From assembly GCA_021397835.1 (NCBI GenBank), contig JAJFZO010000433.1:1488001-1552000 (forward strand): a stretch of 64,000 nt of DNA, given 5' to 3'. This DNA comes from Moringa oleifera. Its lineage: Eukaryota > Streptophyta > Magnoliopsida > Brassicales > Moringaceae. Of the stretch, positions 35,359-48,172 are shown piece by piece. A program made the position numbers and the translations under genes. The number at the start of each line of letters is the position of its first letter. Positions within the stretch are counted from its first letter, which is position 1. The notes under the pieces are model-generated. The model was not told the DNA's origin. It saw only the letters and a list, made by a program, of their open reading frames with translations, and did not search any database.

Positions 35359-36528
35359 CTAAACCGGTGGGAGTAGGGAACCACTGGTTGAGGATTCCGG
35401 TCCAACTGGCCGAGCCGAGTTACTCTGGCTATCTGTATTAGAAGCCACCCTTGGCGACTTAAGAGAGGAGGCTCTCAAGAAAAATGACGGCGTTCTGATG
35501 AAGGAGGCCCACCGGTCCAACTTTGGTCCATCCGGTCGTTCGAGCCGCCTGTATCCTGTGGACTTACCTCTACTGCTTCCACCGTCGATGCCGTTACGGT
35601 ATCCTCTCCGGGAGCTGGATTCTCTGGGTAGGACCACCAGGCTAGTTGACCGGTTTAGCTTCCTGTTCATTAGCTGTTTTCTGACCTCGACCGGCAACCG
35701 TAAGGTGAACCGCTCGGTGTCCTCCCCCGGTTGGACCAAGGAATGTCCGGTGGAGTGCGACCGGGGCAACTTGAGGCGCGCACGTCCCGATCTTGAGCCA
35801 CGTGTCCGGTTCCTTTTCAAAATTTCGTCCACGGCGATCACCTGCGGTTCCGATGCGGATTCAACATTTGCTGTCGCGGTGGCGTCCTGGGCTTCGGACT
35901 CCACGGCGTCGTGTTGGGACTCGATGTCGGACTCGGGCCGGTCTTGCGACTCAGCGGGTTGTGCTTGACCCGGAGGTGAGTCACCGGGTTGGGCAGCGAG
36001 ATTGGAGCGGCAGACGGGGCAGGTGGTGTGAGAAGACAACCAGGCGTCGATGCACTCGGGGTGGAAGACGTGATCGCACTTGGGTATCAAACGCAGCGTT
36101 TCGTCGTCCTCGAACTCGTTCAGGCAGACGGCGCACTCCAACGCACCCTTGCCCAGCTTGAGCCCCTTAACAACAGAGTAGACGAAAGTGGGAAAAGTCT
36201 CGATCACTGAAGGCTCCAGCCCTCGTGCTGCTGCGGAGCGACGGGAGAGGGCGGCGAAGGGACGAGGGCCTGCATCGGCGCCGGTTCCAGAGCAGTGCCG
36301 GATATAGACCGAGAAGAAGCCCATGAAGAAAAGAGCCGCAATCAAAACGACGACGATCACTGCCATAGAGGGACTGAGGCGAGAGTACGTATAGGGGTCT
36401 GGCGTGTTCTGCTGGGCCGCCACCAGCTCGGAACGAGAGAGAAAAAGAAGCAGCAAGGCAAGAAACACGATATCATGCTTCATTGAAACCTGCAGACTGT
36501 ACATCGGAGCTTCGAGACTAGAGCCCAT
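35359..36528 (-). CDS. ATL6/ATL31-type RING-H2 E3 ubiquitin ligase
   Basis: A single intronless frame of 389 residues from the first ATG. In-frame ATGs at 36504 and 36483 also fit; the latter puts the hydrophobic signal peptide ([14 protein letters not shown]) at the N-terminus and is the most family-like start. A membrane segment lies at about 54-76. The ATL hallmark GLD-type motif starts near 103 ([15 protein letters not shown]). The RING-H2 finger spans about 132-173, with Cys132, Cys135, Cys151, His153, His156, Cys159, Cys170 and Cys173 and the Pro-Cys/Trp spacing typical of ATLs ([12 protein letters not shown]). The tail is Ser/Arg-rich and ends SLLPPV. ATL6 and ATL31 act in carbon/nitrogen response and immunity by ubiquitinating 14-3-3 proteins. 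The subgroup assignment is from similarity only. G+C is clearly higher than in its surroundings. Confidence 0.94.
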   Translation of the reverse strand: MGSSLEAPMYSLQVSMKHDIVFLALLLLFLSRSELVAAQQNTPDPYTYSRLSPSMAVIVVVLIAALFFMGFFSVYIRHCSGTGADAGPRPFAALSRRSAAARGLEPSVIETFPTFVYSVVKGLKLGKGALECAVCLNEFEDDETLRLIPKCDHVFHPECIDAWLSSHTTCPVCRSNLAAQPGDSPPGQAQPAESQDRPESDIESQHDAVESEAQDATATANVESASEPQVIAVDEILKRNRTRGSRSGRARLKLPRSHSTGHSLVQPGEDTERFTLRLPVEVRKQLMNRKLNRSTSLVVLPRESSSRRGYRNGIDGGSSRGKSTGYRRLERPDGPKLDRWASFIRTPSFFLRASSLKSPRVASNTDSQSNSARPVGPESSTSGSLLPPV

Positions 36529-36611
36529 GCTTTCCTCCAGAAAATCTTCAAACTAGCAGTTCTTATTTTTGCCTATTTTACTCTATTTCAGGCATGCTTT
36601 AAGGAGACTAC

Positions 36612-36632
36612 AGAGAGAGAGAGAGAGAGAGA
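36612..36632. repeat. (GA)n tract in the ATL 5' leader
   Basis: An uninterrupted GA run (CT on the coding strand) about 85 bp upstream of the first ATL ATG, probably in the 5' UTR. Confidence 0.8.
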
Positions 36633-36788
36633 AGAGAAAGTTGGCACTAAAATGACAAAAATAAAGAAAGAGAGGAGGAAGAGAAGGAGGTGGTGTCGTG
36701 GAAACGAAGGGAAGGGGGGGAATATGATAGAGTGCGGTGGGGTCCATGAACAGCTTCCCATGGCATTCCGTGAGAGACCAGATGCAGA

Positions 36789-36828
36789 TGACGTCAGCAC
36801 TTGGGTCACAGAAAGTGTGCCACGTCGG
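36789..36828 (-). promoter_or_regulatory. ACGT-type bZIP motifs in the ATL promoter
   Basis: A perfect TGACGTCA palindrome lies at 36789-36796, and GCCACGTCGG at 36819-36828, about 260-300 bp upstream of the ATL start codon. These are classical plant bZIP (TGA/G-group) core sites. Occupancy is not shown. Confidence 0.5.
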
Positions 36829-36899
36829 CTAGTGAGCTTCCTCTGGCGAAGTTCCAAGGAAAGTGGAAGCTGATTGTGTAACATATTTGAACCACTTAA

Positions 36900-37524
36900 A
36901 AAATTATAAAAACAATATAAATTAGATAATTTATATATTTCTAAAATTCCAAAAAGTAAATATAACTTTTAAATATTTTAAAAAATATATTTTATATTTA
37001 ATTTTTGTTTTTTTTCCTTTTTAAGGAAGGATGGAAAATGTGGGTGGTTGTGACCTTATGTGTAGCATCTCTCGCACTCTTTCTGTCATTCACATTGTTA
37101 GGAAGAAAGAGGGTTTCGTGGAAGCTTGTGGATCTTTAGGTGACAATGACCACTCACAATTTAATTAATTCTTCATCAGGCTATTTTCTTTTATCCAAGC
37201 TAAATTATTTTCTAATTAAATTCAAAAAACCATTTTAGTATTTTTTTAAATTAGAAATTGAAATAAATAATCCAGAAAAATTTTAAAAATAAAAATTTAT
37301 ATTTGAAAATGAAGAAGGAAAAAAAAAACAACCAATGGCACATGAAAGTGTACCCACTACCACTCGTTGGAATGTGGTCCTAAACATCACTAAAACGTGA
37401 CCGCCCCAAAAAAAAATCTATAAATGGATTCCTATGCAAATTTCATATGGTCTATGTCCAAAATTATGTGGGTTTTCTTTAAATTAATTCAATTAAATAA
37501 ACTCAAATTACGTATCTTAACCTC

Positions 37525-37555
<31 letters not shown>

Positions 37556-40500
37556 CATATACATAGGTAGAGAGAGAGAGCTCGAATTTGATTCAAAAAT
37601 AGTTTTTGATTTTTATTTATAGTTTAAAATAATAAATACATAAAATATGATTTATGTAAATCTTTTAAAATAATGATTAAATCTAATTTATTTATACATT
37701 TATTTTAATTAATTGTACTTTTTAAAATATTATTTAAAATTTTAAACTATTTTTATGTCAAATTAAATATTTATTATTTAAAAATATGAAAATAAATGAT
37801 ATTTATCAATTTATTTTATATTGAAATTTCACTCAAATAATTGTGAAAATTTAAAGATATTTTTATTGTTGAAATATCTCAAAATTAATTACATAAACTA
37901 TAATATTTTTTTAGCATTTTTATAATATAAATATTTTAAATATATATTCTTATTAAAAATAGATTTTTGTGATTGTTACTTAAATATCTTTATATTTATA
38001 AAAAATAAATTGAAATTCATTATATAAATTTTTTGCTATGATTTAATTTAATTTAAATAATATATTAAATTTTGATTGACATATAAATTTTTAAAAATTT
38101 ATTTAGTAACATGAAATAAATATTAAATTTTATATAATATTCAACTTTTTTGCTTTACAACTTTAACATTCTTATTATTAGATGACAACCAACTTCTAGG
38201 TGTAACAAATACATCAATTTCCATTAAGCAAAAGGTTTCAAGCAAGAAGCTACAAAATTCAAATAATTCAATAACAAAACTTTTGAAATATTTAAACAAC
38301 AAACTTTTCTTAAAGTCAAAATTTCCTTTTAATGGGAATAATACTATCAATCGGAATTGGATCGAACGGAGACAATAAGATCTTGCAAAGAAGATACGAC
38401 TTTTCGGAGAAGTAGTGGATAATGTTGTACACGAATCGGATTCTCTAATTAGCTGGGGAATCAAATTAAAGTGTTTGCAAGATTGATCCGAAAATTAATT
38501 TCAACACCTAAAGCAACATGTTGATGGGCATCGGCACCATTGAAGGAACAATCATGAAACCCTAATTATTTCTCATTTTTAATTTTGTGTATTTTGATTA
38601 CTGCAAGTTAAATAATATCCCAATTAATCTATATTTTTGGTTGATTTAAATTTTTTATAAATAAATTGAATTAGGGTAAAAATTACATTTTCTTTATCTG
38701 AAATTTTTCTTGGTTTATTGAATTTTTAATTTTTTCTAATTACTTCTCGGCAGATAGATTATCCCACAATGGCCTGGTTGCCAAAAGAATCAAAAACAAT
38801 ATGGGTGTATAATTCTATGATTAACTTGATAATTAATTGTGCCAAATTCAAGGAATCATAATTAAATTATATTAAATGAAGATCAGGGGTTTTTTATATA
38901 TGGTAAATGACTTTTTATTTTTTAAATAATTAAAAATAAATTAAATGATTTAGTAATATATATATATATATATATATATAACCGCCATCTTAAGATCTAA
39001 GGAATGAAAATTGGAAATTCTTTTTGTCAACAATAAAAAAAAAAATGAAAACTTCATATAGGAAAAGGTAACAAAATATGGAGAAGTGGTTGATAAAGGC
39101 ATGTGAATATATATATATATAAACTAAATAGCCATTTTTAATGTTTACCATTCTTTTTTTTTTTAATTTTTTGACTATTTATAGTATCGCATGTATCATG
39201 ATATAAAAACATAAATTTAATTTTTAAACATCTATATAAAAATATATTTGTATTTAATATTGATAATAATAAATTTTTTAAAATATAAATATTTATTTAA
39301 TTTTACATTAGATGTTTTGATATTTATTTAATTTTTTTAAATATAAATATTACACGTTTTGAAATAATTAAATTAAATTTTGTAAAAATTTTAAAATTAA
39401 ATATTTATATAATGAATTTTGATTTATAATTTTTTATATATATTAATAAAATATTCAAATTATTATCATTATAATTTTTATAAAAAATTAAAATATTTTT
39501 TTTTAAATTATAGTTTTTAAAAAATTATTTATATTTAAAAATTAAATCCAAAATTATACGTAAAATTTATTTAAATTAATTTTTAGTTATTTTAATTATA
39601 AAAATATTCTTAATTTTTTGCCATCGAGTTAAAATTTAATTTATGTCAAATTAAAAAATTATCTAATCGACACTTTTGGTTTTAAATTAAAAACTGAATA
39701 TAGTTTAAAATTATTTCTTTTTTTAACATTTACAACTATTAGATAATAAAAAAATATAATAATTAAAAAGTTATGATAAATTATAAAAACTGGCTAATGT
39801 AATGAAGTACAACTAACATAAGAAAATATATTAAAAAATAGTAAAAAATGCAAAGTATTTTAAAAATAAAAACTGTTAATAGTGGTCACCCAAGTTGGAA
39901 GAACGTTTGCTAGTCTTACATGTTAGTGCCCCATTAATTCTTCTTGAAACCATAGTATGTCAACTAAGTCCATGATTAAATAATAGATTACAGAAATTTT
40001 CTAAAAATTAACCCTAACCCATAAATTACATTATCTTTAATCGCAATTCTAATCAGACTTTTAATCAATAGCAATATAATAAACAAAAAAAAATCTCATA
40101 AATTTCTAGATATTTTAATTTAATGATGTGAAATAATTTCCATTAGAAGCATTAGATTCTGGCTAACACGCATTAAGGTTTTTAGTGCTCTCTCAATCTC
40201 TTAGATAATCTCTTCATTGACCATGACCATTAAGTTTTAAATAGAGATATTTAATTAGTGGAAGACTAATTAAAGACAAAATTATATGCATCGATCGCTT
40301 CATCAATTAGTGCATTCAATCATATTTTGAAGAAAAAATCTCTAAAAAACAAATCAACAAAGGGTAACTATGTAAAAATATTTATAAAATAAAAATTTTG
40401 ACTAAGTCAGCGGCTTTCTATCTCATTTCTTTTTTTTTTAAGTCTAAATCATCGCTTAAAGCAAACGATACTCGTTATCTTCATTTATTATTGTAATTTA

Positions 40501-42174
40501 TCTTTTCGAAAGCTTTAAAATACTAAAAAAAAAAACACTTTAGGAATGATACGGTTATAAGCTTTAAATAATTTATATACTAATTTCGGGGAATTTGGTT
40601 GGTCTTCGGGTCAAACGTTACTAAGTCTTGTGAAATTTGGAGTATTTTCTGTTGAATTAATTAATTAATTAAAAAAATGGGAAAGAGAGAGAGAGAGAGA
40701 GGATGTGGTAGGAAGAGTGGATTAAATTGAATTGAAAGAGTGTGATGATGATGCTGGCGGTGGTGGCTAGGAGGGTTTTAGTGTCATGGTCAGGCAGTCG
40801 ACATATCTAGAAGGTTGACTTTCTTGGGGGATGAGTTTAACTTTAGGATTCTAGGGCTTCAATCTTGTTGACTTTTCAATCTCACCAACCAACAAAGGGT
40901 AAATGGCAATGGAAGACCCTTTAATTCTTCATTTTCTTTTATTTTCCCTTTATTTTTCTTTCTTTTAAAAAAAATAGTTCATTCTTAAGCTTGACCTGAA
41001 GTTTCTTTTAAATATGTTGATTTTTTCAAAAATAATCATTACCATTGTTAATGTTCTCAACATTGTCTTGTGCGTGTGAGATTGAAACCATAACGGATCA
41101 AATATCAATTCGTTTATAAAATTTTAAATTAATTTTAAATTACTTAAATTTATTTATTATATTTATGTATTTATATATATTTCGTAAATTTGAATAAAAT
41201 AATAGATACTTCACTGTTAGATGTTCATTTAATAACTTATTTAATATAAATACATTTATTAATAAAAATATTTTTTTTATTAATTAGACTCAAATAATGA
41301 AATTTTGAAAGTTAAATTTGACAATTCAATATAATGAAATCTAAATTAAAAATTTAATATAATCAAATTTAAAATAAAAAATTTATCATATTAACATAAT
41401 TATATAAACGAATAATGAGTACCCAAAGGTTTACATCCGAATTAAATTTCAACCTTATTTGGATAGTAAATTTAAAATTAAAATTTGTTTAAATATAATT
41501 AAATATTATTTGAACCAATTTTATTAAAATTTGATCGAATTGAGTATTTATTTAAACTTAATTTATTGTTATTCTTAGTATGAGAAAAAAAAGAAATATG
41601 ATTAAAAATAATTTTGATGATTTTAATGATAAAATAAGAACTTATAACAATGAACCCAAAAAATTGAAAATCAATTGAGATAACATTCAAAGCTCAATTA
41701 AGTAGTGACTTTAGTAGAATAACAGTAAAAAAAAATTATAATGAATTTAGAATTTATTTTAAGATTTTATTTTATAATACGATTTATATCTTTTTAATGA
41801 TTTCGTTTTGATGACGAGCCAAATTGCTCAGCCGATTCCCTATTTTTACTTTGTCAATTCAATGAATTGAAAATAAAAAATGTCAAACCATACCTCTTTT
41901 AAGATTTTGATTGGTTTTTCTTGGAGCTTAAGGGTTTATTGGGTCAGACCCATACTTGAATATCAATTCCAATCTTCTTTCTTTTTTTTTTTCAATTAAG
42001 CAAGTTTAATAATTTAACATGAAAAGTTGCATAAAAATCTCAATCCATTTATTGTAAACTTGTAAGCATATAAGCTCACAAACATTATTTTTTGGTTTTT
42101 ATTTTCTATTTATATATACTTATTTATGTTATTTTCAAAAAATTTATTTAAACAAATAATAAACAAAAGAAAAG

Positions 42175-42210
<36 letters not shown>

Positions 42211-42800
42211 TAGTAGATAACTTGCCATGAAATGGGTAAGTGAGCCAAGCCCATTTCTTAGTGAAAAGAAAAGGTCAAAAGGTCAAAAAAATTAGAGCCT
42301 AGCCCACAAAACAAATCAACCCAAAAAAGTACCTTGGGCTTTGCACCAAATAGCTCAATTCACCAATAAATTCTTTAGCTCATCACCTTAGATTTGTTCA
42401 CCAAAATGGTTTTAAAATGTCACCCAACAAATAAATAAATCGAATGGGCTTGCCCTCTCAAGTTTCTCACAAAATTTTCTTTAGCCCCAACAATGAATTT
42501 TATAAATACATAATTTATTTTGGATATATTTTAAAAAATATTTAAAAATTTAAAAATCATCTATAAATACGTTTTAAAATATTGTTAATTAAATCAAACA
42601 GTGTCTAAACCATACATTATCAATATATAATTATTAAGAAGACATTATTTTCAAAACCCATAAGTCTGTATGACGTAAAAGCTTCATTTTAAGAAGATAA
42701 TAATACTTTATTCAACTTGAGATAAAATGGGTCCTTATGTTTTAATCCAAAATAAAATGAGAATCATAAAAGTAAATTCCTTAATTTTTTCAAACTCTAA
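36900..42800. other. Gene-free AT-rich DNA with microsatellites
   Basis: No credible ORF. It holds (AT)n runs at 37525-37550, 38956-38980 and 42180-42206. A GA run lies at 40685-40701. Fragments of AT-rich long-TIR repeats lie near 37980-38110 and 39230-39600. One short minus-strand frame (38141-38464) is of low complexity and unrecognised. Confidence 0.65.
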
Positions 42801-42836
42801 TGAAAGAAAAGAAAAGAAAAGAAAAGAAAAGAAAGG
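42801..42836. repeat. (GAAAA)n microsatellite
   Basis: Repeated gaaaa units, with the first and last slightly altered. Confidence 0.85.
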
Positions 42837-43389
42837 AAAAGTGGAGGTTCAAAAAGGAAATGGTGAGTAGAGAGAAGGGAGACAAACAGGGAGCTCTATA
42901 GAATGATGATGGACACCACTTAACACAACAATCAAATTCACCTTTTTCTTTTTTCTTGCTTACTTTTGCATCAAATTATGACACTGAGAAAAGAATTTTC
43001 CTTTTCTTTTTTTTGCAAAATGTCAACTTCAAAATTAGGGGCCCATGAGAATGTAAATCACAGGCTGGAAGAAGAAGAAGACATGAGTGCCATAAATGCT
43101 CTTTCTCCCTCAAGGGTCTATTTTGTTTACGTTCAAAGCAACCATTATGACCATCTTAGTCATCATCAATAATAATAATAATAATAACAATTGGAGCATT
43201 AACCCAAAAAAATAACAATAATCTGAGTTTCTCTTTTACCCAAAGAAGCACTTGAGCATGGGAGAAAAGGGCAAATGGCTTCTGCAAACTACTCATTGGG
43301 CCCAAAGCCCATTTTTAGATATAGAAGAAAGAGAGAGAGAGAGTTCGACCACTTCTGTTTTTTATAAGCTTAGTGTGATCTATTAGAGA

Positions 43390-43560
43390 AATCACCTTTT
43401 TTATTTGAGTTGTGTTTTTTTAAAAAATAATTATAATATATAATAACTTATTAAATCAATGATTATTTTTTATTTATTTTTATATCATAAATAAAAAGTA
43501 CAAAATTACTTTTTAAATTTTTTAATAAAAAACTCAACATAAACTCATATCAATAAAAAA
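43390..43560. repeat. Short AT-rich inverted-repeat element (family A)
   Basis: It begins with atttgagttgtgttttttta and ends with aaaaaactcaacataaactc followed by atatcaa. The end, in reverse complement (ttgatatgagtttatgttga), mirrors the start. Same family as 29433-29605. Confidence 0.6.
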
Positions 43561-43879
43561 AAAGGTTTATCCTAATTTATTTATCTTAATAAGATTATCT
43601 GTCTATTTGGAAAAAGGATAATAACATATGTTAATGAGATAAAATAAATAAATATTATGTATTTTACTTTTTATTAGATAAAGTATGCAAATAATATTAT
43701 TTTTTCAAATATTAATATAAATTGGATCAACGAAAAATTATGATTCTGACTTAATTCTTTGTCTACTATTAAGCAAATGAAAAGCAAAGAAAAAAGTTTG
43801 ATTTGGGTTCTAGGTAATTCGATTTAAGGTTAAATGTGTCATTTGGTTAAATTATATATACATATATATATATATATAT

Positions 43880-45806
43880 AAAGGAATAAAAGGGAACTTG
43901 TTAGGCACCCATTTGCCACGTCAGCTATCTGATGTGGCAACTTCAAGGTGGGTTCCAGTTGGGTCCATGTGTCTCCACCACATTGCCTCTTATCAGATGT
44001 CAACTTCTGTCTGCTTTCAACAAATGAGGCCAAGCAAGTGGATGTGTTGTTTCTATTTAATTAATAATATTATTATTTATTTAAAATTTTGAAAAAATAA
44101 GAGAAATAAGGAAACCGGAGCTATTTAGAGAAAGTGGTTTTGGGGCAGCGCCGTTGTTTCCGAAGATCAGTTTCCATGCAGGAGAGGGAACTGGCTAAGG
44201 TGACCGTCCATGCATGATGGACCATCATCACTCCGCCACGTGTGTGGCAGAGAATTGCCCGCCCAGGTGCTCTTCCAAATGCATCATGACAAATTTTCTT
44301 TATGTCAAATCACAACAGTCCGCTATTCGTCGTTTGATTAAAATCATCCCCTCTGGGACCCACTTCACCTATTTTCTATTTTTCTTTATTTTCTAATATA
44401 TATTTCTTTTAATTTGCATGCCATGAACATCCACCAATCCCAAGGTGTTCTCTTTTTTCTTAATGGTAATTTGTGTATACAATAATTAATAAACTACATT
44501 TTTAATAATTATTTTTTGTCAATAAAATTTGGAACTTAGTCACATGATGACTGTAAATTTTTTTTTTTAAATTATGGGAAGTATACAAATTAATTGGTTT
44601 TTTATATCCTTTTACTAATTAAGTACAATACAATCTTAATTACATATTTAAAATAATCACATAAAGAAAATGTGTAACATGATGTATTAAAAATAATTTT
44701 ATTTTAAGTGCTTTTAATTAATGCCTTATGCACTATGTCTGTTGCGGTGTGGGATTTACCGAACTTAATTAATAAATTAATTACTTGCTTTTTGCTTGAT
44801 GATTGATTGGCCTAAAAAATTTGAGTGGATAAAAAAATAGCTTACTATATGATTTGCATTGTTAATTAACATCATAGGATATAATACTTATTTCATTTAT
44901 TTTTTCAGTGAGAAACATAGTAAATTGTAAAACTAATTTATTTTATTATCGTAAAAAATGTCATTGATATAAATCAAATTTAATATAATTAAAATTTTGA
45001 TTCACAATGAAATGTCTGATTGATTTGGGTACACGAAATACAATAGAAAATGTATAAAAAACACTTGAATATTTCATAATAGTAAGATATAATCCAAATA
45101 ATTAAATTAAAACCCTAAAGTCCCATAAATGTAAGGACAATAATCCATGGATAATAATCATGTCACGGAACAAAAATTATAAAAAATAAACACACACACA
45201 CGAGAAAGAAAAAGGGTATTGATCTTCAAGGGGGATTAAGGAAAAGCCTCGAGAAGAATTTGATTGGAGATGAATGGACTTTATGCTATAGGAGAGGGAT
45301 AATAATGCATGCATGAAAGGTATAATTTTTTAGTTTATTATTAATTTTTATTTTGTAGGGTAGCTAGGTAGGTAAGGATATTGTGGGCAAATTAGATAGA
45401 TTTGATTAAGCTTTTAGACGACAAGGATTTTGCCCGTTTGTTAGGATTGATAGTGAAAAAGTGTCTCCCTTTTTCACGATTGATTTTGTTGTTCAATTTG
45501 GCTTGTAATGTGTGCATAGGGACGTATTGGGGTTTGGTTCAGTGCAACTATATGTTAATTTGCTTTTTTTAAATTTTTCTTGGTCCAAAACTAGCTGCTC
45601 TTTAACTTCTCTCTCTTTCTCTTATTTTGGATTGATGGAAGAGAGAGAGAGAGAGGAATATATTATGGGAGATTATGAGACCCCACAAAAATGGTGGATT
45701 CACATGGAGAAAGGATTAAAAGGGGAAAGGATGAGTCTTTATCAAGAGTACTCTATGCCCATCTTCCAATTTCTTTTGTTTTTTCACATGAAGTAAGCAT
45801 CAAGCA
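43880..45806. other. Intergenic, mixed composition
   Basis: It contains G+C-richer patches at about 43890-44040 and 44115-44360 with ACGT motifs (gccacgtcagc near 43915, gccacgtgtgtgg near 44235) but no recognisable ORF. These look like regulatory or decayed sequence. RY-type tgcatgcatg occurs at 45306-45315. Confidence 0.4.
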
Positions 45807-45808
45807 AT

Positions 45809-45812
<4 letters not shown>

Positions 45813-45839
<27 letters not shown>
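45813..45839. repeat. (CT)n microsatellite
   Basis: An uninterrupted CT run. It makes a long Ser-Leu stretch in the overlapping frame at 45691-46062, which is not protein-like. Confidence 0.85.
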
Positions 45840-45934
45840 TTGGACAAGATTAGGGCAGGACAAGAAGGGATGCATGCATGGTGTAATATTAATCATAGTC
45901 ATGTTGGAGAATTATGGGTTCAGTACAGTCTTCA

Positions 45935-46515
45935 AATGTCAAATGTTGTTCATGGGTACCCACCAAAAAAAGAATAGAGAAAGAGCATCCTCTCCTATCC
46001 AAATGTTTACTGAAACAGCATTAAAATCTCCTTTTGATTTGAATTGTATTAAATTTTTTTAAAAATTATAATATATGTTAATTTAATAAAAAATAGATAT
46101 TAAATATTATCTATATATGGATATCAAAAAAAAAAAAAGAAAAGATAAAGATAGAAAGAAAAGCTTTTTTTATTTGAGATTTTATAAAAATAGTATTAAA
46201 ATCTTATGTTGATTTGAGCTGTATTGAATTTTGAAAAGATTGTAATATATGTTAATTGAATTAAATATCAAATGTTACTCATAAGTATCCACCAAAAAGT
46301 GATTAAAAAAAAAAGGCAAACAGTCTCTCTTATTGTAGTTTTTATAAGAATAATATCAAAAAAATTTATTGATTTGATTGTACTGAGTTTTCTCAAATAT
46401 TATAATATTTATTAATTTTATAAATTAAAAAATAAATTTTTTTCATTAATATTATGAAATATTAAAATATTATTTTATTTTAAAAAAACTCAATATAAGC
46501 TCATATCAACATATT
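45935..46515. repeat. Diverged tandem array including a family A element
   Basis: Three successive blocks of about 155-180 bp share an order of motifs: attaaaatct, gatttgaattgtattaaatt (variants near 46035, 46212 and 46374), attataatatatgttaattt, aaatgtt-ctcat, and accaaaaa with a purine run. The final block runs into aaaaaaactcaatataagct-catatcaa, the right end of family A elements. Confidence 0.6.
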
Positions 46516-47387
46516 ATTTATTTATTTATTTAAATCTCTGAGAAATAGTACGCATGGAAAGTGTTGGGACCAGGAGGGTGAAAGAATTTTTCATGGCTTT
46601 TGGAATTTTAGGTAATGCACTTTCCAATTGTTTGTAAGAATGTCAGATAGAAAGCAAACTCATCAGAGATAATGATGAAAAAAAGTTGTTAGGTCTGTTG
46701 CCACAATTGACTACAACCCAACTATTTCAATTCATCAGACACCATAGAAATGTAACTTAGAAAAATCACATTAACCCTAGAAAGAAATATCACCATTATT
46801 GGTGCCCATAATGATCAACGATCTTGAGTCAGTATTGCAATATGTAACAAGTTAATGAAGTGAAGGTTTAATTTTAAAATTAATGTATGATTATGAATTA
46901 ATCTTTTAATTCGTTCGTTACCCATTGGGCAATGATTAGTTTAATTTCAAAATGGCTATCATAAAGTTAAATGTAATTCATTAACCAATCTTTTTTGTTT
47001 AACTACTAAAGCATATAGTAAAAGTTATTAGATATGGATGATATAGTCAATCAGTGGCTTAGAAAGAAAGAGAAAATGCAAGAAAAAGTTTTCTTTAATT
47101 AGTGGGTATCATTCCATCATAAGAGTCTTCAAATCTGGCAGCTTAATCAATCTCTTTTTGACATAAAGTGAAATTGTTCACTGCTATTAATGCCCTAAAC
47201 ATTAATGAAGCCAAGACTTTCTCACTTTTCTCTCTGATTTTACATTGGGCATTCTCACTTTCTCGGGATCCAAACACTAGCCAGCCAAGCCAGTATACAT
47301 CCTCAACTTTTGGAACAAATTATACCCTTTTCATTTTTTTCATGATTTCCCTTGATTTAACTTACTATGAAACATATTTTTTATGAT

Positions 47388-47545
47388 CTATGAATTTAAA
47401 CTATGTCGAATTTTTAAGAAGATAATGATATCTACTTTAATTTAATGGAGTGAATGGTCATAATGTTTATTTATTATATTAATATGATAAATTATGAAAA
47501 TAATTTTTATTAAAAAACTCGACATAAATCAGATTAACGCACTAA
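47388..47545. repeat. Short AT-rich inverted-repeat element (family A)
   Basis: It begins with tttaaactatgtcgaatttt and ends with aaaaaactcgacataaatca. The ends are imperfect reverse complements. The copy shares a coordinated change (cgac/gtcg) in both termini. Confidence 0.6.
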
Positions 47546-48172
47546 AGATCTTAGCTAATCTATTTTTCATATAATTATTTTATTTTTTGCTAGCTAGATG
47601 AAACGAATTCCACCTTAACTACCGCTGTAAGAATCTTCATTTGATGAGCACAAGACAACCTAAGAAATAGGGCTAAAAGGTAGACTTTACTATATATAAT
47701 TTTAGATATAAGACCGTAGACTTTAATTAATTAGATAATTAATTAATATATTATGTATCTCATTGGTGTGTATATATATATGTACCCACGTTCATATATA
47801 TCACCTTGATTAAACGCGCGGGTGAGCTAGCTATAGCTGTTATACATAAGGGCCCTCACATAACCGTAATAAATAAGTTGATTTTGAGATGAGACAAATT
47901 AATTAACCTAATTAGACCAGAGGGGGGGCTTAGTGTTTCCACCTCCGTCGGCAACAACAAAATCTAAATCCTTGAAATCTGCTTGTTTTCATCCCCCACC
48001 ACATTGACCCGGCACCATCACTGACAAAGTTGCCGGTAACCCTAGAACCAACTATACATATCATCCACGAAATTAACCAAATCTCTTACAATTCTTCAAA
48101 CCTATCCGAATCCTTGATTGGCCCTATCCTTTTAATTTCTCACCGACTCCCTCATCAATGCGGCATATATGT

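Noticed and set aside
35498..36161. Plus-strand frames of 156 and 122 codons opposite the ATL gene
   Set aside because: Shadows of a G+C-rich coding exon on the other strand; Arg/Ser-rich with no domain.
45691..46062. 123-codon plus-strand frame
   Set aside because: Runs through a (CT)n microsatellite that gives a Ser-Leu repeat; no domain and no splice partners.
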